Shown in pieces: positions 24,399 through 35,871 of a stretch of 64,000 nucleotides of DNA. The notes beneath the pieces were generated by a model. The model had not been told where the DNA came from. It searched no databases and was given only the letters and a program-made list of their open reading frames with translations. Positions within the stretch are counted from its first letter, which is position 1; each line of letters opens with the position of its first letter. Position numbers and translations under genes: made by a program. Source of the DNA: Uloborus plumipes (taxonomy: Eukaryota > Arthropoda > Arachnida > Araneae > Uloboridae); contig JAXGGA010003906.1 of assembly GCA_038373865.1 (NCBI GenBank), positions 1 through 64,000 of the forward strand, read 5' to 3'.

Positions 24399-24880
24399 GG
24401 GTAAGTGCTCCAGTAGTCGGCCACAATGACATAAAACTCCTCATAAATAGTACATTTTTAATTAAAAATCAGATATGACGCATTCACACATTCATGTACC
24501 TATCCTCAATCATAAACTAGTGGCAGTTTAGTTTTTGGGTACTTTTTTTTGAATGAGTAATGAGTCATTTCATTTTGAATGGTGTGCCCGTCATCCAAGA
24601 TTGCGATTCTGCTTATTTTTCAGCTAAGATGATTCTGTGGCCGACTACTGGAGCCATTTACTAGTGTTGACAACAGCTTGGATTTCAACATAATTTTTTT
24701 TTTTTAATTTCTGAAACAAGTAGGGGATTCACTATTCACTAGTAGGATTTCTCACTATCGGAAAGGTTCATTTTAAAATTTTACCTTGTTTTTGTCACTG
24801 TATTGATAGCTAAAAGTTCTAGGTTAGCCAAGATCAACAAAAGATCTCTTGAATGGCCGACCCTACTGGAGCACTTACCC
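24399..24880. mobile_element. TA-flanked MITE, 482 bp
   Basis: Termini GGGTAAGTGCTCCAGTAG at 24399 and its inverted copy ending at 24880 are flanked by TA on both sides, a Tc1/mariner-type duplication. A third copy of the terminal motif sits inside (24638-24660). No coding capacity. Confidence 0.65.
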
Positions 24881-25125
24881 TAACTGTCCTTATGCAATTT
24901 GAATTTTAAATAATAATTTAAATATTACTTGTTTCTAATAAGAAAATAATTCGAGTTTTGTGATAAAAAATATTTTACTTTAAAAATAATTCATTGATTT
25001 ATTGAGCAGCTCTATTCTGTTGAAAGATAGCCTGTAACAACTCCTTTCCTTCAATATCTTATGAAATATTGGTTGGGGACATTTCGTTCTTGTATAGATC
25101 GAAAGATAAGAAGTTTCTTCATATA

Positions 25126-26518
25126 CAGCTGAACCTCGGTAACTCGACACTCAAGGGACCACGAAAATATGTTGAGTTAAGCGGGTATTAACTTAGCAAA
25201 GTTCCATAATTTCAACTATTGGGTCATACCATGTTGACTAATGTAACATTCAGAGCTGATTTTGTAACTGTTTTTACTTGTAACTTAAAGGATAAAAAAT
25301 ATTTTTTAGTTATGCTAGTGGATTTACAAAGTACATGGGATCTATGTATCATTTCTGCTAAGAATTTAAAACAAAATTACTGACAGTAGAGATTTTTTAA
25401 ACCAAAATAGCAGCGTGACTAACGTAACATTTTTGCAACCCTGAAAATGAATGCTCATGTTGCGAGGCAAAAATGTCTCAAAGTTAAGCAAGTGTTTAAA
25501 ACTAAATGATATATTTGAAAAATGTGTAAAGCTGGCTTTTAAAAACATAAAACACATTTATTAAATCTTAATTTTTTTTAGTCTTAAGTGTCACTTTTAC
25601 TCGAGATGGAGTGTGACTAACGTAACCATCGAATAACAAGCAGTAAATACACTACAAACTATTAATTGTGGCTAATCTCAGTGATAATTACAACACTTTT
25701 TCAATTTTTTAAAACTTCTTATGTTGTATGATTTTTATTTATTCATTCATTTATTTTTTTTTTTTTGATGCTTTTTTCACTTCGGCATTTTTTTTTTCTT
25801 CGGCTGAGGTTGACATTTCTATGGAATGACCCAGTATAATACTGATAGTCGAGGTTCCAATTTAAAACTAAAATGCACAGAACTAAACGGTAAAACTAGC
25901 AATTTCACAGTTTTAAACTGTAAAATGCACGGTAATAAACTGTAAAATTAGCAGTTTTGCAGTTTATTACTGTAAAATTAACAATTTTTTACTATAATTA
26001 CTATAAAATTAGCTGTATTACATCGCAAAAACAACATTCATTTTTTAAAGTGTGGAAGCTAGCGAGAGTTCTCAAAAGTGTTCTTTACGGAAAATAATAA
26101 GCTGATATAGATCCATAAAAAGCAGAACTCCCAGGAGAGGTTAATGGGAAAGAATATCTGCATCAAAAAGGGGACTACAATAGATATAAAGCAGTGAGTA
26201 ACCGCCCCTAAGCAAAATTCTAATTTTACATTAGCTACTAGTTTTTTTTTTTGCTCTCTTTGCTCTATAAGAGGATTTTTGCCTCCAACGCGGCTACTCT
26301 CGTATTCCATGCTGATGAGTGCGTAATAAGCACGGAACTGCAGTCCATGGATTGCATAGTAACTAGATTACGAGTTATATAGGCTCCTTCCAATCTGTGT
26401 GTCAATCTAGAGAAGTTTTCAGCAAAGAAATCAACGTTGGGCCAACCATTGGAAAAATAAATGTCGACTTATTGAGGTTGTCGAGTTATCCGCGTGTCGA
26501 GTTATCGGAGTTCCACTG
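25126..26518. mobile_element. Pogo/Tigger-like MITE, interrupted
   Basis: Left end CAGCTGAACCTCGGTAACTC follows TA at 25124-25125; right end CGAGTTATCGGAGTTCCACTG finishes at 26518. This resembles CAGTGGAACCTCGATAA-type termini of Tigger elements. The right-hand TA has become CA. The 25221-25832 MITE sits inside it. Confidence 0.55.
25221..25832. mobile_element. GGGTCATTCC-terminal MITE, copy 1
   Basis: About 612 bp, nearly the same sequence as 54491-55077, with termini GGGTCATACCATG and ATGGAATGACCC. GTGACTAACGTAAC motifs recur inside (25411, 25613). No clear target duplication at this copy. Confidence 0.7.
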
Positions 26519-28564
26519 CATTTAATGTAAACACAAAATCGTCAAAAATGGATCTGTTCCTTTCTTGCTCCGAGATCTTCAATTGCTTTTTTTTAACTAT
26601 ATTTTTTTAGATACTTCTCGCAGGTTTTTAGTTAGGTGATTGCTTCAGAAACAGCAAATCCACAGTCAGAAAAAAATCTTCCCTAGAAACGTTTTCCAAG
26701 TGAAGTAATAGAGTGAAGATCTTTTTTATGCTCTTCTCAGAAATGAGATCTTTACTTTTTATGAGCTTCTCTATTCCCGACTTTGCACCAATCGTGATGC
26801 AATTTGTGAAAATTGGTCGAGAAGTTAGAAAGAACAGAAGAGAGCAAGCTAAGTTCTTTTAAAGAGTGATCCTAGACTTTAGCTCACTAAAGAGGTAGAC
26901 TGCGAGGTATATTCACGAATTCTCAGTTACGAAGGTTAACATCGTTTTATCTTGGAAAAAGCAGAGGAAAATAGCAACTTTTGAACATGGAGATTAACAC
27001 TTTATTTCTAAAATAAGTGTGGTAGGAAATACACTTTATCTCAAGGAAAAAAAAACAAAACATCGAACTGGAAAATGGTTGTAAAATGAAAATAATATTT
27101 TGAAACGTAGTGAAAAGTTCACAGATAGAACTGAAGAGGCAGTGCCACGAAAGACAACAGAGGGGGGAAAAAGCAATTAGCTTTAAATATAAGCAGTATT
27201 AAACACATGTTCTTAACTTTTGTCAAAAATATTTACTTGCAAACGTTTATCACTTGCGTGGTCATTTTTACTAATCTGAGGAAAAATGTGACATCTTAAA
27301 AATAAAATCCGACTTTGAATTCCTTCGGAAAAATTAAATCCCTAGTGCCCAGTTTCGCATCAAAGACAGCCCAGGTGCCTTCATCTGTTGGAAACTGCTG
27401 AAATAAGTTTGTTCTTATGTGCAAATTAGTTATACTAACATGTTACCACTAAACTGCTTTGTCATTTTATTGCAAAGGTGCTAAATAATGTACAGATTTC
27501 GTCGCACTATTTTGAACACACAGATTTTGTTGTTAACTTTTCTTTTTCTCGAGTTATACTTATTTTTCTGTTTTTTTTTTCTTTTTTTTCTTTTTTGAGA
27601 TAGAGTGTAGTTAATATTAGGGCTGCTGAGTCAGGAGTCTGAATAATTTCAGAGAAAAGGAGTGGGAGTCGGTCAATAAGGATAGGGGTCTTCGAGTCTA
27701 CAACTTTGCCAGGACTGTGGAGTTGGAATAATTTTTCAATAAAGGAGTCGGAGTCGTCGGGAATTGTTGCTTTTAAAATTCTAAGAGTCGGAGTCGTTCA
27801 ATTTCCTTCTGAGGACTTAAACTCTACCAGAGCTCATAGTGGAGTCACTGTCGGGGTCGTAGAGTCGAATTATTTCAGGGTAAAGGAGTCAGAGTCGGAG
27901 TGTAAAGCTCTAAAACTCACGAAGCCGGAGTCGGTCATCTCAATTCTTACTCCGCAACCTTGAGGGTAGGGAGAGAGGATAGAGATGCTTTCAATCAAGG
28001 ATTAATTTGTCAAAGCAATTATGTTTCTCCATTAACATCATAAATGTATGTTAAATGGTTTATGTTTCAAATTAATATTCTTATCAACTTACTGATTAAA
28101 TAAAAGCAAAAATGATAATTCCTGAGAGAAATGAGTTATGAGATCTTTCTCTTTATATTCTGTTGCAAATTTTGTTTGATGATGCCCGTCTTTACGTAGG
28201 ACTTGCCGTTGAATTTGTTTTCCATGTGGATATCTTAGACCATTGGTTGTGTGCCAAGAAAATTAAACATCCATTTTTAATCTTATTTACTAAATGCAAA
28301 CATTTATCTTGTCACAGTGATTAATTTGCGAGAAATAAATGAACCTTCTTCCCTTAAATGCTCTTACTCTTAAAACAGTCATGTTTCTTTCCGTGCGACA
28401 TATTGTTTCTACACAAACACAATTATAGAGAAGAAAACACGATTGCGTATTATACATCTTTCAAGGGCAGCTGGTTGAATAAGTTGGTCGGATGTTTTGA
28501 CATTTCAAAAAATGACGTCTATCTAAATTGTTTGAAATTAAGATAATAATAAATTGCCTATTAA
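26519..28564. repeat. Intergenic with GGAGTC-rich degenerate repeat
   Basis: At about 27610-27965 GGAGTCGGAGTCG-like units are interspersed with AATAATTTCA segments, a degenerate tandem repeat of a kind common in arthropod genomes. The rest is AT-rich with no recognised gene. Confidence 0.5.
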
Positions 28565-29072
28565 CCCATTAATGCCTGACATTTTTTTCCAAAAGATATT
28601 TTGTATACTGGTTACAAACAGTGTTTAATGGACAGGAAAAATAAAAATAATAAAAAAAATCATGTAAAAATAATTTTTTCATTCAGGAAAGAAAAATCGT
28701 CCCATAAAACTTACGAAAGACCCCAGAGGGTACATATTTTTTAAATACAAATTTTTTCTGCCTACGATATAATATTTGAAAAGACATTTTGTAAGAAGAA
28801 ATAAAATCCGCAATTAACATAAACTGGGAATAACTTTGAAAACTTAGCTTTTTTTCTTGAGATTGTGAACGATGTCATTTTTGATAAAGATCATATTAAA
28901 ACTGCTACAGAACACACTTTACAATGGTTATGTGCTGCAATCTGTTAATAACGAATTGAAATAATACCAAGGTACTAATTGAATACTATTATTTGGTTGA
29001 AATGTTCATTTTTGGGAAATACAAACTCTTTTTTTGGACCGTCCCTAAAAAGGGAGGCTAGGCATTAATGGG
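28565..29072. mobile_element. piggyBac-like MITE, 508 bp
   Basis: Termini CCCATTAATGCC at 28565 and GGCATTAATGGG ending at 29072 are perfect inverted repeats flanked by TTAA (28561-28564 and 29073-29076). A TTAA duplication with CCC termini is the piggyBac signature. No transposase frame. Confidence 0.8.
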
Positions 29073-29076
29073 TTAA

Positions 29077-29644
29077 AGGGATCTCTAACATCACTTATGA
29101 TTCTATGTCACTCGAAAGAGTTTTTTTTCTGCATCAAATTAAGTTTGTTTGAATTTTCTTAATTAGAACAGGAGATAAAAGGCCTTCTATTTTAGCTAAA
29201 GTCTTAGGCTTAAACTCAATTCAAGCTCGGAGCTAAAGCGCAAAATGTTACTAGAGACCACGAATTTGAACGCAAATTTTCAAGCTTATAAAACGGCCGT
29301 TTTGCTATGCTCAAGAGCTCCTTAATGCCTACAGCTTTGATGTTAGGTTCAAATTAGTTTCGAACATAGGAGATAGTGAGTGATCTTCGAAGCGTTTTTT
29401 ACAAGGAGTTTTTAAACTTATTTTCATCTAGTTTTCTTTTTCGGGTGGGAGCGGGATTTTAATATTGTTCAAATTATAATGAGCTACTTACGTACTGTCT
29501 AGCTACTTACTTTTTCCACTGGAGGGGGAGCTGGATTTTTATTTTGTTCAAATTATAAGGCGTATTTTAATCTGATTCTTCTAGGATGCGATTTAAATCC
29601 TCGCGAACCAAGTAAGATTGCAAAGCAATCTTTGGGGGTAGGAG
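29077..29644. other. Intergenic, nothing recognised
   Basis: AT-rich sequence with no paired termini and no coding frame. Confidence 0.5.
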
Positions 29645-29646
29645 AT

Positions 29647-29930
29647 GGGCCGATCGGTAAGGCATCGGACTCGTGTCCGGAGGGACCCGGGTTCGATCCC
29701 TGCCGATCAAAGATCCACCGTCTTGATTAATGGTGGCTGGGAGGCGTTAAAAATCTCATGGTCACAAAGTCCTCCAAGTGAAACGATACCTCTGGAGGTG
29801 CTGGGCCTAGCGTTTGCTCGACCCTAGATTCTGGTTCAAAATTATGAACACAGCGCTCTTCAGGGCCCTATCCCGGTTAAACCACGAAGCTGTGGTAGGT
29901 ACGGGGGACCCTGGAGTGTGAAATGAAATG
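29647..29930 (+). mobile_element. tRNA-derived SINE, family 1, copy A
   Basis: Starts GGGCCGATCGGTAAGGC with an A-box region and a B-box GGGTTCGATCCC at 29688-29699, then a body shared with 62696-62988 over about 280 bp. About ten bases of the A-box region, present in the other copy, are missing. Near-matching flanks (GGGGGTAGGAGA before, GGGGGTTAGAGA after) suggest the target duplication. Confidence 0.8.
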
Positions 29931-31701
29931 GGGGTTAGAGAGCAGCAGCGAGTGAGGGGGGGGAGATCTCTAATACTATGTAACAAATATCCCGCATCTT
30001 CATTTTTTTATGCTTGGAAAACAGGGGTCGTATGCATCGCAGTGGAGGTACAAGCGCACACCTTTTCTACTATTACATTACCTACAGCTTACAAGTTAGG
30101 TTACAACTGAGGAGGTTAACTACCTAAGCGAGATGCTAGATAGCACAAAATGGCTATTTTGATGCCAAAAGCCACATTTGCACACTTTATACTTCGTTAT
30201 TGATTCTAAACGCAATAACATACGACATAGTTCGGAAAAATTCTTTTGTGGTTTAATTTTAAGCGGCTGCCGGAGCTATGGGGCCCCTAGGCTGAGCTTT
30301 CTGGGCCTACTGGTAAGGCTGGCTCTGAATGAACAGAAAAACTGTGCTGTAATTCGCAATAAAAAAATTTCTAAAGTATCCGAATTCTACTTTTAGACAA
30401 AAACACTCAATTACGGGACTGCACCTAGCAGAAAACGAGCAGTATTGCGGTTCTTTCTCAATTAAAGCGTACTCAGGTACAGCATTTTTTTTTCTTCAAG
30501 GGAACTAACAAATAAATAAGTGCCAACAGAGAAAACTTTTCCGTGTTGTTGGAACTGTATACATAGTAAAATATCATGAAGTGAAAAAAATCGCACTCTT
30601 TTGACTTTTAAATTTATGTCGTTTTCCGGCCTGCCAACGTTTTTCCGGAGGGGATCAATTCAGGAAGTTGAAGTGGCATGGCGAATCTTCTTTTTACCTT
30701 CTAAACTTTCCAACCCTCTTCACAACGATGGACCAAAATAAGGGCGGCGCCGTCTTCTTTGTTTTTGTTTTCCTTTCTTTTTTCAAAACTGTTTTCTTTT
30801 CTGGGACTCCATAGGGATCCGCATAGAGAAACAGAATCAGTGGCAAGGGCGCCTGCCAACTGGGTCACCAGCGCTTTTCCAGAAGAGGGAAGAGTCCAAC
30901 TGCAAGCGCCCCTTCTTTCTTTTTTTTGCGGGGGAAGCCCCATCGAAGGATTTTGGCCCGGTGCCAAGGCGGGGATCGATGGCGGCAACTCGGGGATGAG
31001 ATGAGAGGTCTGGACGGATGCAGACGGAAGAATATCTAAGAAAGTGGGGAGAAAATCTCAGGAAGTGTTGAAAGCACACCCGGAGTAAAGAATGGCGGAC
31101 CACCTTACTTTTTCTGTTATTCTATTTGAGATGTTTTGCTTTTGCTTCTTTCCAAAACGAATTTTCGCGTGAACGAAACGAGAGTTCGCGCCCATAAGCA
31201 AAATTCAAAAGGAGGGGGGAGGGGCTCAGATATTTTGCCCTTGTTTTAGTAGGATATTTTCCCCACGGAAAGCAATTTCAGTGCAGATTAGAGTTGTTAA
31301 AAAAGTTGACATTTTTCATTATTCATTCATTACTGGTTGAGGAAGAAATGTTTTTACATTTTTGCAGAAAAAATAGTACTAAAAGTAAGGAAGTGCTCAT
31401 TTCTAGGGGGGTGGGGCTTCAGCCCCCTTTTTGCACCTTATTATGGGGGAGGGCATTTTTTTATTTTGTTTTTGTATTTTACCTTTTATTACTTCACTGA
31501 CAGGGCTTGAATGAGACTAATATTTTCCCATCGCAAGCGGACCCGTTTTTTAGGGGGGAAGGGGGAAGAAGGGTTGGTCAGGGCAGTTATCCCCTCCAGA
31601 AGTAGGCATGTTTTTTCGTATTTTCCGATAAAATTTGCATTAATTATGCACCCTTTTCACCCCCCCCCCTCTAGAAGAATTTGAAATGACGGGACTGATC
31701 C
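29931..31701. other. Intergenic with a GC-richer block at 30720-31090
   Basis: The block at 30720-31090 is clearly GC-richer than its surroundings and holds overlapping short frames on both strands, none with recognisable domains or clean splice borders. It might be a promoter or first exon, or just an old repeat. The remainder is AT-rich with purine-rich and C-run stretches. Confidence 0.3.
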
Positions 31702-31704
31702 TAA

Positions 31705-32734
31705 GGGCGCTTTTCCACTTACCGACACGGCAACGATAAATCGTAAGCGATTGTTGTCATCCGACATTGAAGCACGCAAAATGCATTAAAATATGCATTC
31801 CAGAAGGACGGTTGTACCGTCTCCGACCGAACGCTGTCGTTTGTCGTCACATTCGTGTCGGATGGCATCCGTCTCGCCTTTAAAATCGGGACGATATTCA
31901 TCCATACGTTTACTTTCTTCGAACTATAGCAATGGCGTTTAAATTCGACATCTCTGTATTAATAAATATAAGCTTCAATTTGCAGATGATAAACAAAAGA
32001 TGTAGCAATAAAACAATTTTATTCATTTTATTTGGTATTTTGTTTCATTATTGTTGCTCAGACGATTTTTAATGCTACAAAAAAACTAAATTTTCGTTCT
32101 GATAGTGTTGGCGTCGCCGAGCGATAAATGGCGAATCTATTCGCCCAGAAACGATAGTGTCAACGAAGAGACGATTGACAACGAAACATATTTATTAACT
32201 CTTCATTATAACGAAATAGGGATATACTCGCTTAGTACTAAAGAGCACTACAATTACGAAAACAAAACAACAATATTGCGACGACTAACTATATCATGGC
32301 AAATTGTGGACTTTATTAAAAATAGTTCTATTGCAACCCTTTGGGAGTATTAGCGCTCTTGGAGATTAGATCCGCCATTTATCGCTCTGTGATTCCAGCA
32401 GATAGTATGCGTTTCGTTCTTATAATAGTATACAAGGTGAGAATGTAATAAAGTTGTGAATATCATGCACTCAATATCGTATTTTCATTTGTTTTCTTTT
32501 TCTGGAGGTAAAGTAAATATAACAGTCGTAATCTGTTAAATGGAGGAGCCATAATAATATACGTGTGAGCACAGTGCTATCTCGAAATGAAATGCGGTGG
32601 AAAATGACCCGTTCGGAGAAACGATATCATTTGAGTGGAAAAACAATGTTATAAACGACACAACACGGTACTTACCGTTGCAGTATTACCGTCCGACTTT
32701 CGTCGTTGTCGTGTCGTCAAGTGGAAAAGCGCCC
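31705..32734. mobile_element. PIF/Harbinger-like element, 1030 bp
   Basis: Termini GGGCGCTTTTCCACTT at 31705 and the inverted copy ending at 32734 extend further into a CGACACGGCAACGA-like match, with TAA on both sides (31702-31704 and 32735-32737). No transposase frame. A smaller inverted pair around GAGCGATAAATGGCG (32119 and about 32372-32388) lies inside, and 31920-32290 is homologous in inverse to about 6330-6740. Confidence 0.75.
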
Positions 32735-32737
32735 TAA

Positions 32738-34206
32738 GTCTTCCATCATTTATCCTAGTCAGAGTGTTTATAACGTTTTGCTCTAAAAGAGAAAATGTAT
32801 TTAAACGGAAAAACTATTTCAGATTTTTACAAAATTATTTTTTAGTTTTGATCCTTCTTTTGTCAATTTTCTGCAAAATTATTGTGGGAGTTCATATCCA
32901 TCCATATAACGCCCTTTTGCTACACCTTCAACATCGCAGAAGGTAAGTTCTGACTGCGCAAGTGCCTAGCACGAAGTTGGAAGTTGTCTAAAATCTTTTC
33001 AGAATTATAAATTTTATATGTTTCTGGTTGGAAAGAAAGGGCAGTGACCAAAACTGACCAGGCGCCCGCCTTGGCTCTCGGCGGCCCTGGTAGCCATGCG
33101 CAATCAAGTAGGATCGCTTTCCTCAATCATGAACAATCAAGATCGCAAGTTAGGCTTGAGTCATGAGAGGTTTTGAAAGTTTACAATATAAGAATTGTTA
33201 AGTGGCATTGGAGAAATAAAAAAGTTGTTAATAATTCTGTACCTCAGAATTAGACTAACGTAATATGCAACGAATTACCGCCCGTAAGCCAGGGCTGAGG
33301 CAGAACTGAAGCAAATGCACCCACAGCTCGATCATATCATCTTAAGACTGTAGTTTCGCCCTTATTACGGGCTCCTCAGTTAGGAATAGCCAATGATCGA
33401 GCCGGAGGCAAAAATCCTCTTAATGTAGCTAAGATAGCCAACAAACTGGTAGATAAAGTGAATTTATCTTACCAGCGAGCGTCCGCAAACTATGGTGCGG
33501 CTCAACTCGAAATTTGAAGGCAAAAGCTGGGTAATATGTAACGAGTTACCGCCCGTAAGCCAGGGCTGAGGCAGAACTGAAGCAAATGCACCCACAGCTC
33601 GATCATAGCATCCTAAGACTGCAGTTTTGCCCTTATTATGGGCTCCTCAGTTAGGAATAGCCAATGATAAGGGCGAATGCTATGATCGAGCTGTGGGTGC
33701 ATTTGCTTCAGACTAACTAAGTCCAGTTTCGTCACTTTTAAGCAGAGGGCGAAAATGATTGTCGAATGCATGCAAAGAATAGGACTCGTGCTCTTTTAAC
33801 GCTGCTAAATAATTGTGAAGGAATTTCTTTTCTAGAATAACGTTTTTATGGGTCGATGCGGAATAAGATTCTACAGACGATGCAGCAAAAAAGTGAAAAT
33901 CGCCATTTTTGGACTTACGTCGTTCTGGTTCTGAGGTACAGAAGTTACCAAGAGAAAATTTAAGACTTGAAAAAGTAACATCGGGTTCTCTGTTTCAGGT
34001 AAATTTCCCTATTAGGAGTGTAAACTGATAGAGAAGCGCGTTCATTGGACTGTCATAAATCCTCTCAGGAAGCCTTGCCTAGTAATCAACAACTATGAGA
34101 AAATGAGCTATAAATCAAGAATTCGAAAAAAAAAAAAAAAAAAAAAAAAAACGTAATTTCTGAGTGCATTCAGTAATTTTCGTAAAGTTAATATTAATGC
34201 ATTGAG
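32738..34206. repeat. Intergenic with a duplicated 140-bp segment
   Basis: 33262-33400 (ACCGCCCGTAAGCCAGGGCT onward) recurs at 33546-33672 in the same orientation, and 33676-33711 is an inverted piece of the same unit (GATCGAGCTGTGGGTGCATT). An A-run of about 27 bases lies at 34125-34151, just before the Polinton. No gene recognised. Confidence 0.6.
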
Positions 34207-34212
34207 TACGTT

Positions 34213-34433
34213 AGTAGTGTAAAAATGACAGTTCACCGGCAGGAGGCGGCTGTGCGGCTGGAGCCGCCTCCCACAGCCGCCTCCCACAGCCGCCTCCCAC
34301 AGCCGCCTCCCAGAGCCGCCTCCCGCCACCTCCCGCCGCCTCCTCCCACAGCCGCCTCCCGCCACCTCCCACAGCCTCCTCCCGCCACGTCCACCTCCCA
34401 CAGCCGCCTCCCCAGGGCCGCCGCGAGGATTTT
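34213..34433 (+). repeat. Left terminal inverted repeat of the Polinton
   Basis: About 220 bp. The outer 50 bp match the right end closely; the inner part is a tandem of GCCGCCTCCCACA-like 12-13 bp units, ending in CAGGGCCGCCGCGAGG. It has about 55 bp more of the unit array than the right end. Confidence 0.9.
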
Positions 34434-35871
34434 CGCGCGAATTTTGAATATTTTCCCGCGAATTTTCGAACTTTGAATTATTTTCGTGAAAGGTTACAAG
34501 GGTTTTTCCCGCAAATTTCTGAATATTTCCCGCGAATTTCAGGAACTTAATTTTATTTTCGCGATTTTCGAACTTAGAATTTTTTTTTTTTCCTGAAAAA
34601 ATATTTTTTTTTTAAGTTGATGGTCCCACCAGCCAGCCCGGGTGTAGTCAAACAAAAAACACCCCCATCAACTTTTTTTTTTTTTCTTTTGCCGAAATCT
34701 GCTGAAGCAATTTGCTAATGCAGTTGCCTGCTAATGCAGTTAATTTAGTAAATTAGCCAAAAGTTCAAATCTTTTTTTTTTTCTTTACCACGTTCACAAA
34801 AGTTAAATGACAAAAAGGACCCTTGAAGTGTAAAATTATAAGTCGTGTATCGCGACTTCACTTCAACAGTCCTTTCAATTTAAAAAATAAACTCACACTT
34901 GGACGACTTCTTTTTTCTTCTTTCTGAAAATCAAGTGCTACTCTAATACAATTTTAGTGCAGGTGATCATAATATATGAGGTTATCAAACACTCACATTC
35001 AATTCACAGCACATAGGTATACAATTCACAGCACATAGAAAAAAGACATTTTGGACTTTTGTCAGATCATAGATAATGAGTTCAAAAATGTTTCACTCAT
35101 TCATCTAATCATATCCTGACACCTGGAGATTTCATTCAGGGCGTCATAACCGAGGGTTTTGTTGATTTCCAGGTATCAGTCACCTTCCTCGGCTCAACCA
35201 TTGAAATCATCAATCACTAACATTCATGCAAATTCATTCATTCTATTTCATTCACACACATTCACACACACACATTCTCACTCACTTTCATTCAACACAA
35301 TTAAAAAATCAATAACAATTTAAAAAATCAATAACAATTAAAAAAATCAATAGCAATTAAAATACAAGTTAAAATTTTCACACATTAACTATAAAGAGGC
35401 CATCACCATCTGAAAAGGAAAACTGTTTATACATAAACATACACTCAGGTACCTTTAAAAAAAAATAAAAATAAAATAAAAACAAAATCAAAAATCAAAA
35501 TTAAAAATCAAAATTAAAATCGAAAAATCAAATTAAAATTGAAAAAGCAAAATTTAAATCGAAAAATCAAATTAAAAAAATTAAAAGTTAAAAATGGCCA
35601 TTTAAATTAAAATGAGCTCAGCTTTAAACTGCAGTGATCAGTCATTTCTTTCATACTGTTTTTCTTTCAAAAATCTTCAGTTTTCCAATACTCCATATTT
35701 TTTTTTTCTTGAAATACTTCAAAAAATCTTCAGTTTTCAAATTTCTTCTGTTTTTTTTTTCTTTTCAAAAATTTTTCAATTTTTTTTTCTTTTCAAAAAA
35801 TTTTTCAAATTTTTTTTCTTTTTCCACAAAATTCTTCATATTTCAATTTTTTCTGTTCTAATTTTCATTCT
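34434..35871. other. Non-coding left arm of the Polinton
   Basis: CGCGAATTTT-type repeats at 34425-34570; an inverted pair AGTTGATGG / CCATCAACT at 34615-34671 followed by a T-run; CA-rich (35230-35300), A-rich AAAATCAAA-type (35455-35590) and T-rich (35690-35890) low-complexity tracts. No gene seen. Confidence 0.6.

Noticed and set aside
29647..29720. A functional tRNA gene
   Set aside because: A- and B-boxes are present but the sequence continues into a body shared with another copy and the acceptor stem does not close; it is a SINE.
30701..31103. GC-richer block as a host gene
   Set aside because: Overlapping short frames on both strands, no splice borders, no domain; kept only as unexplained sequence.
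34108..34476. Open frames across the GC-rich Polinton ends
   Set aside because: They are translations of the 12-bp TIR array, with Pro/Ala/Ser or Gly/Arg repeats and no protein character; equivalent frames occur at the other end.
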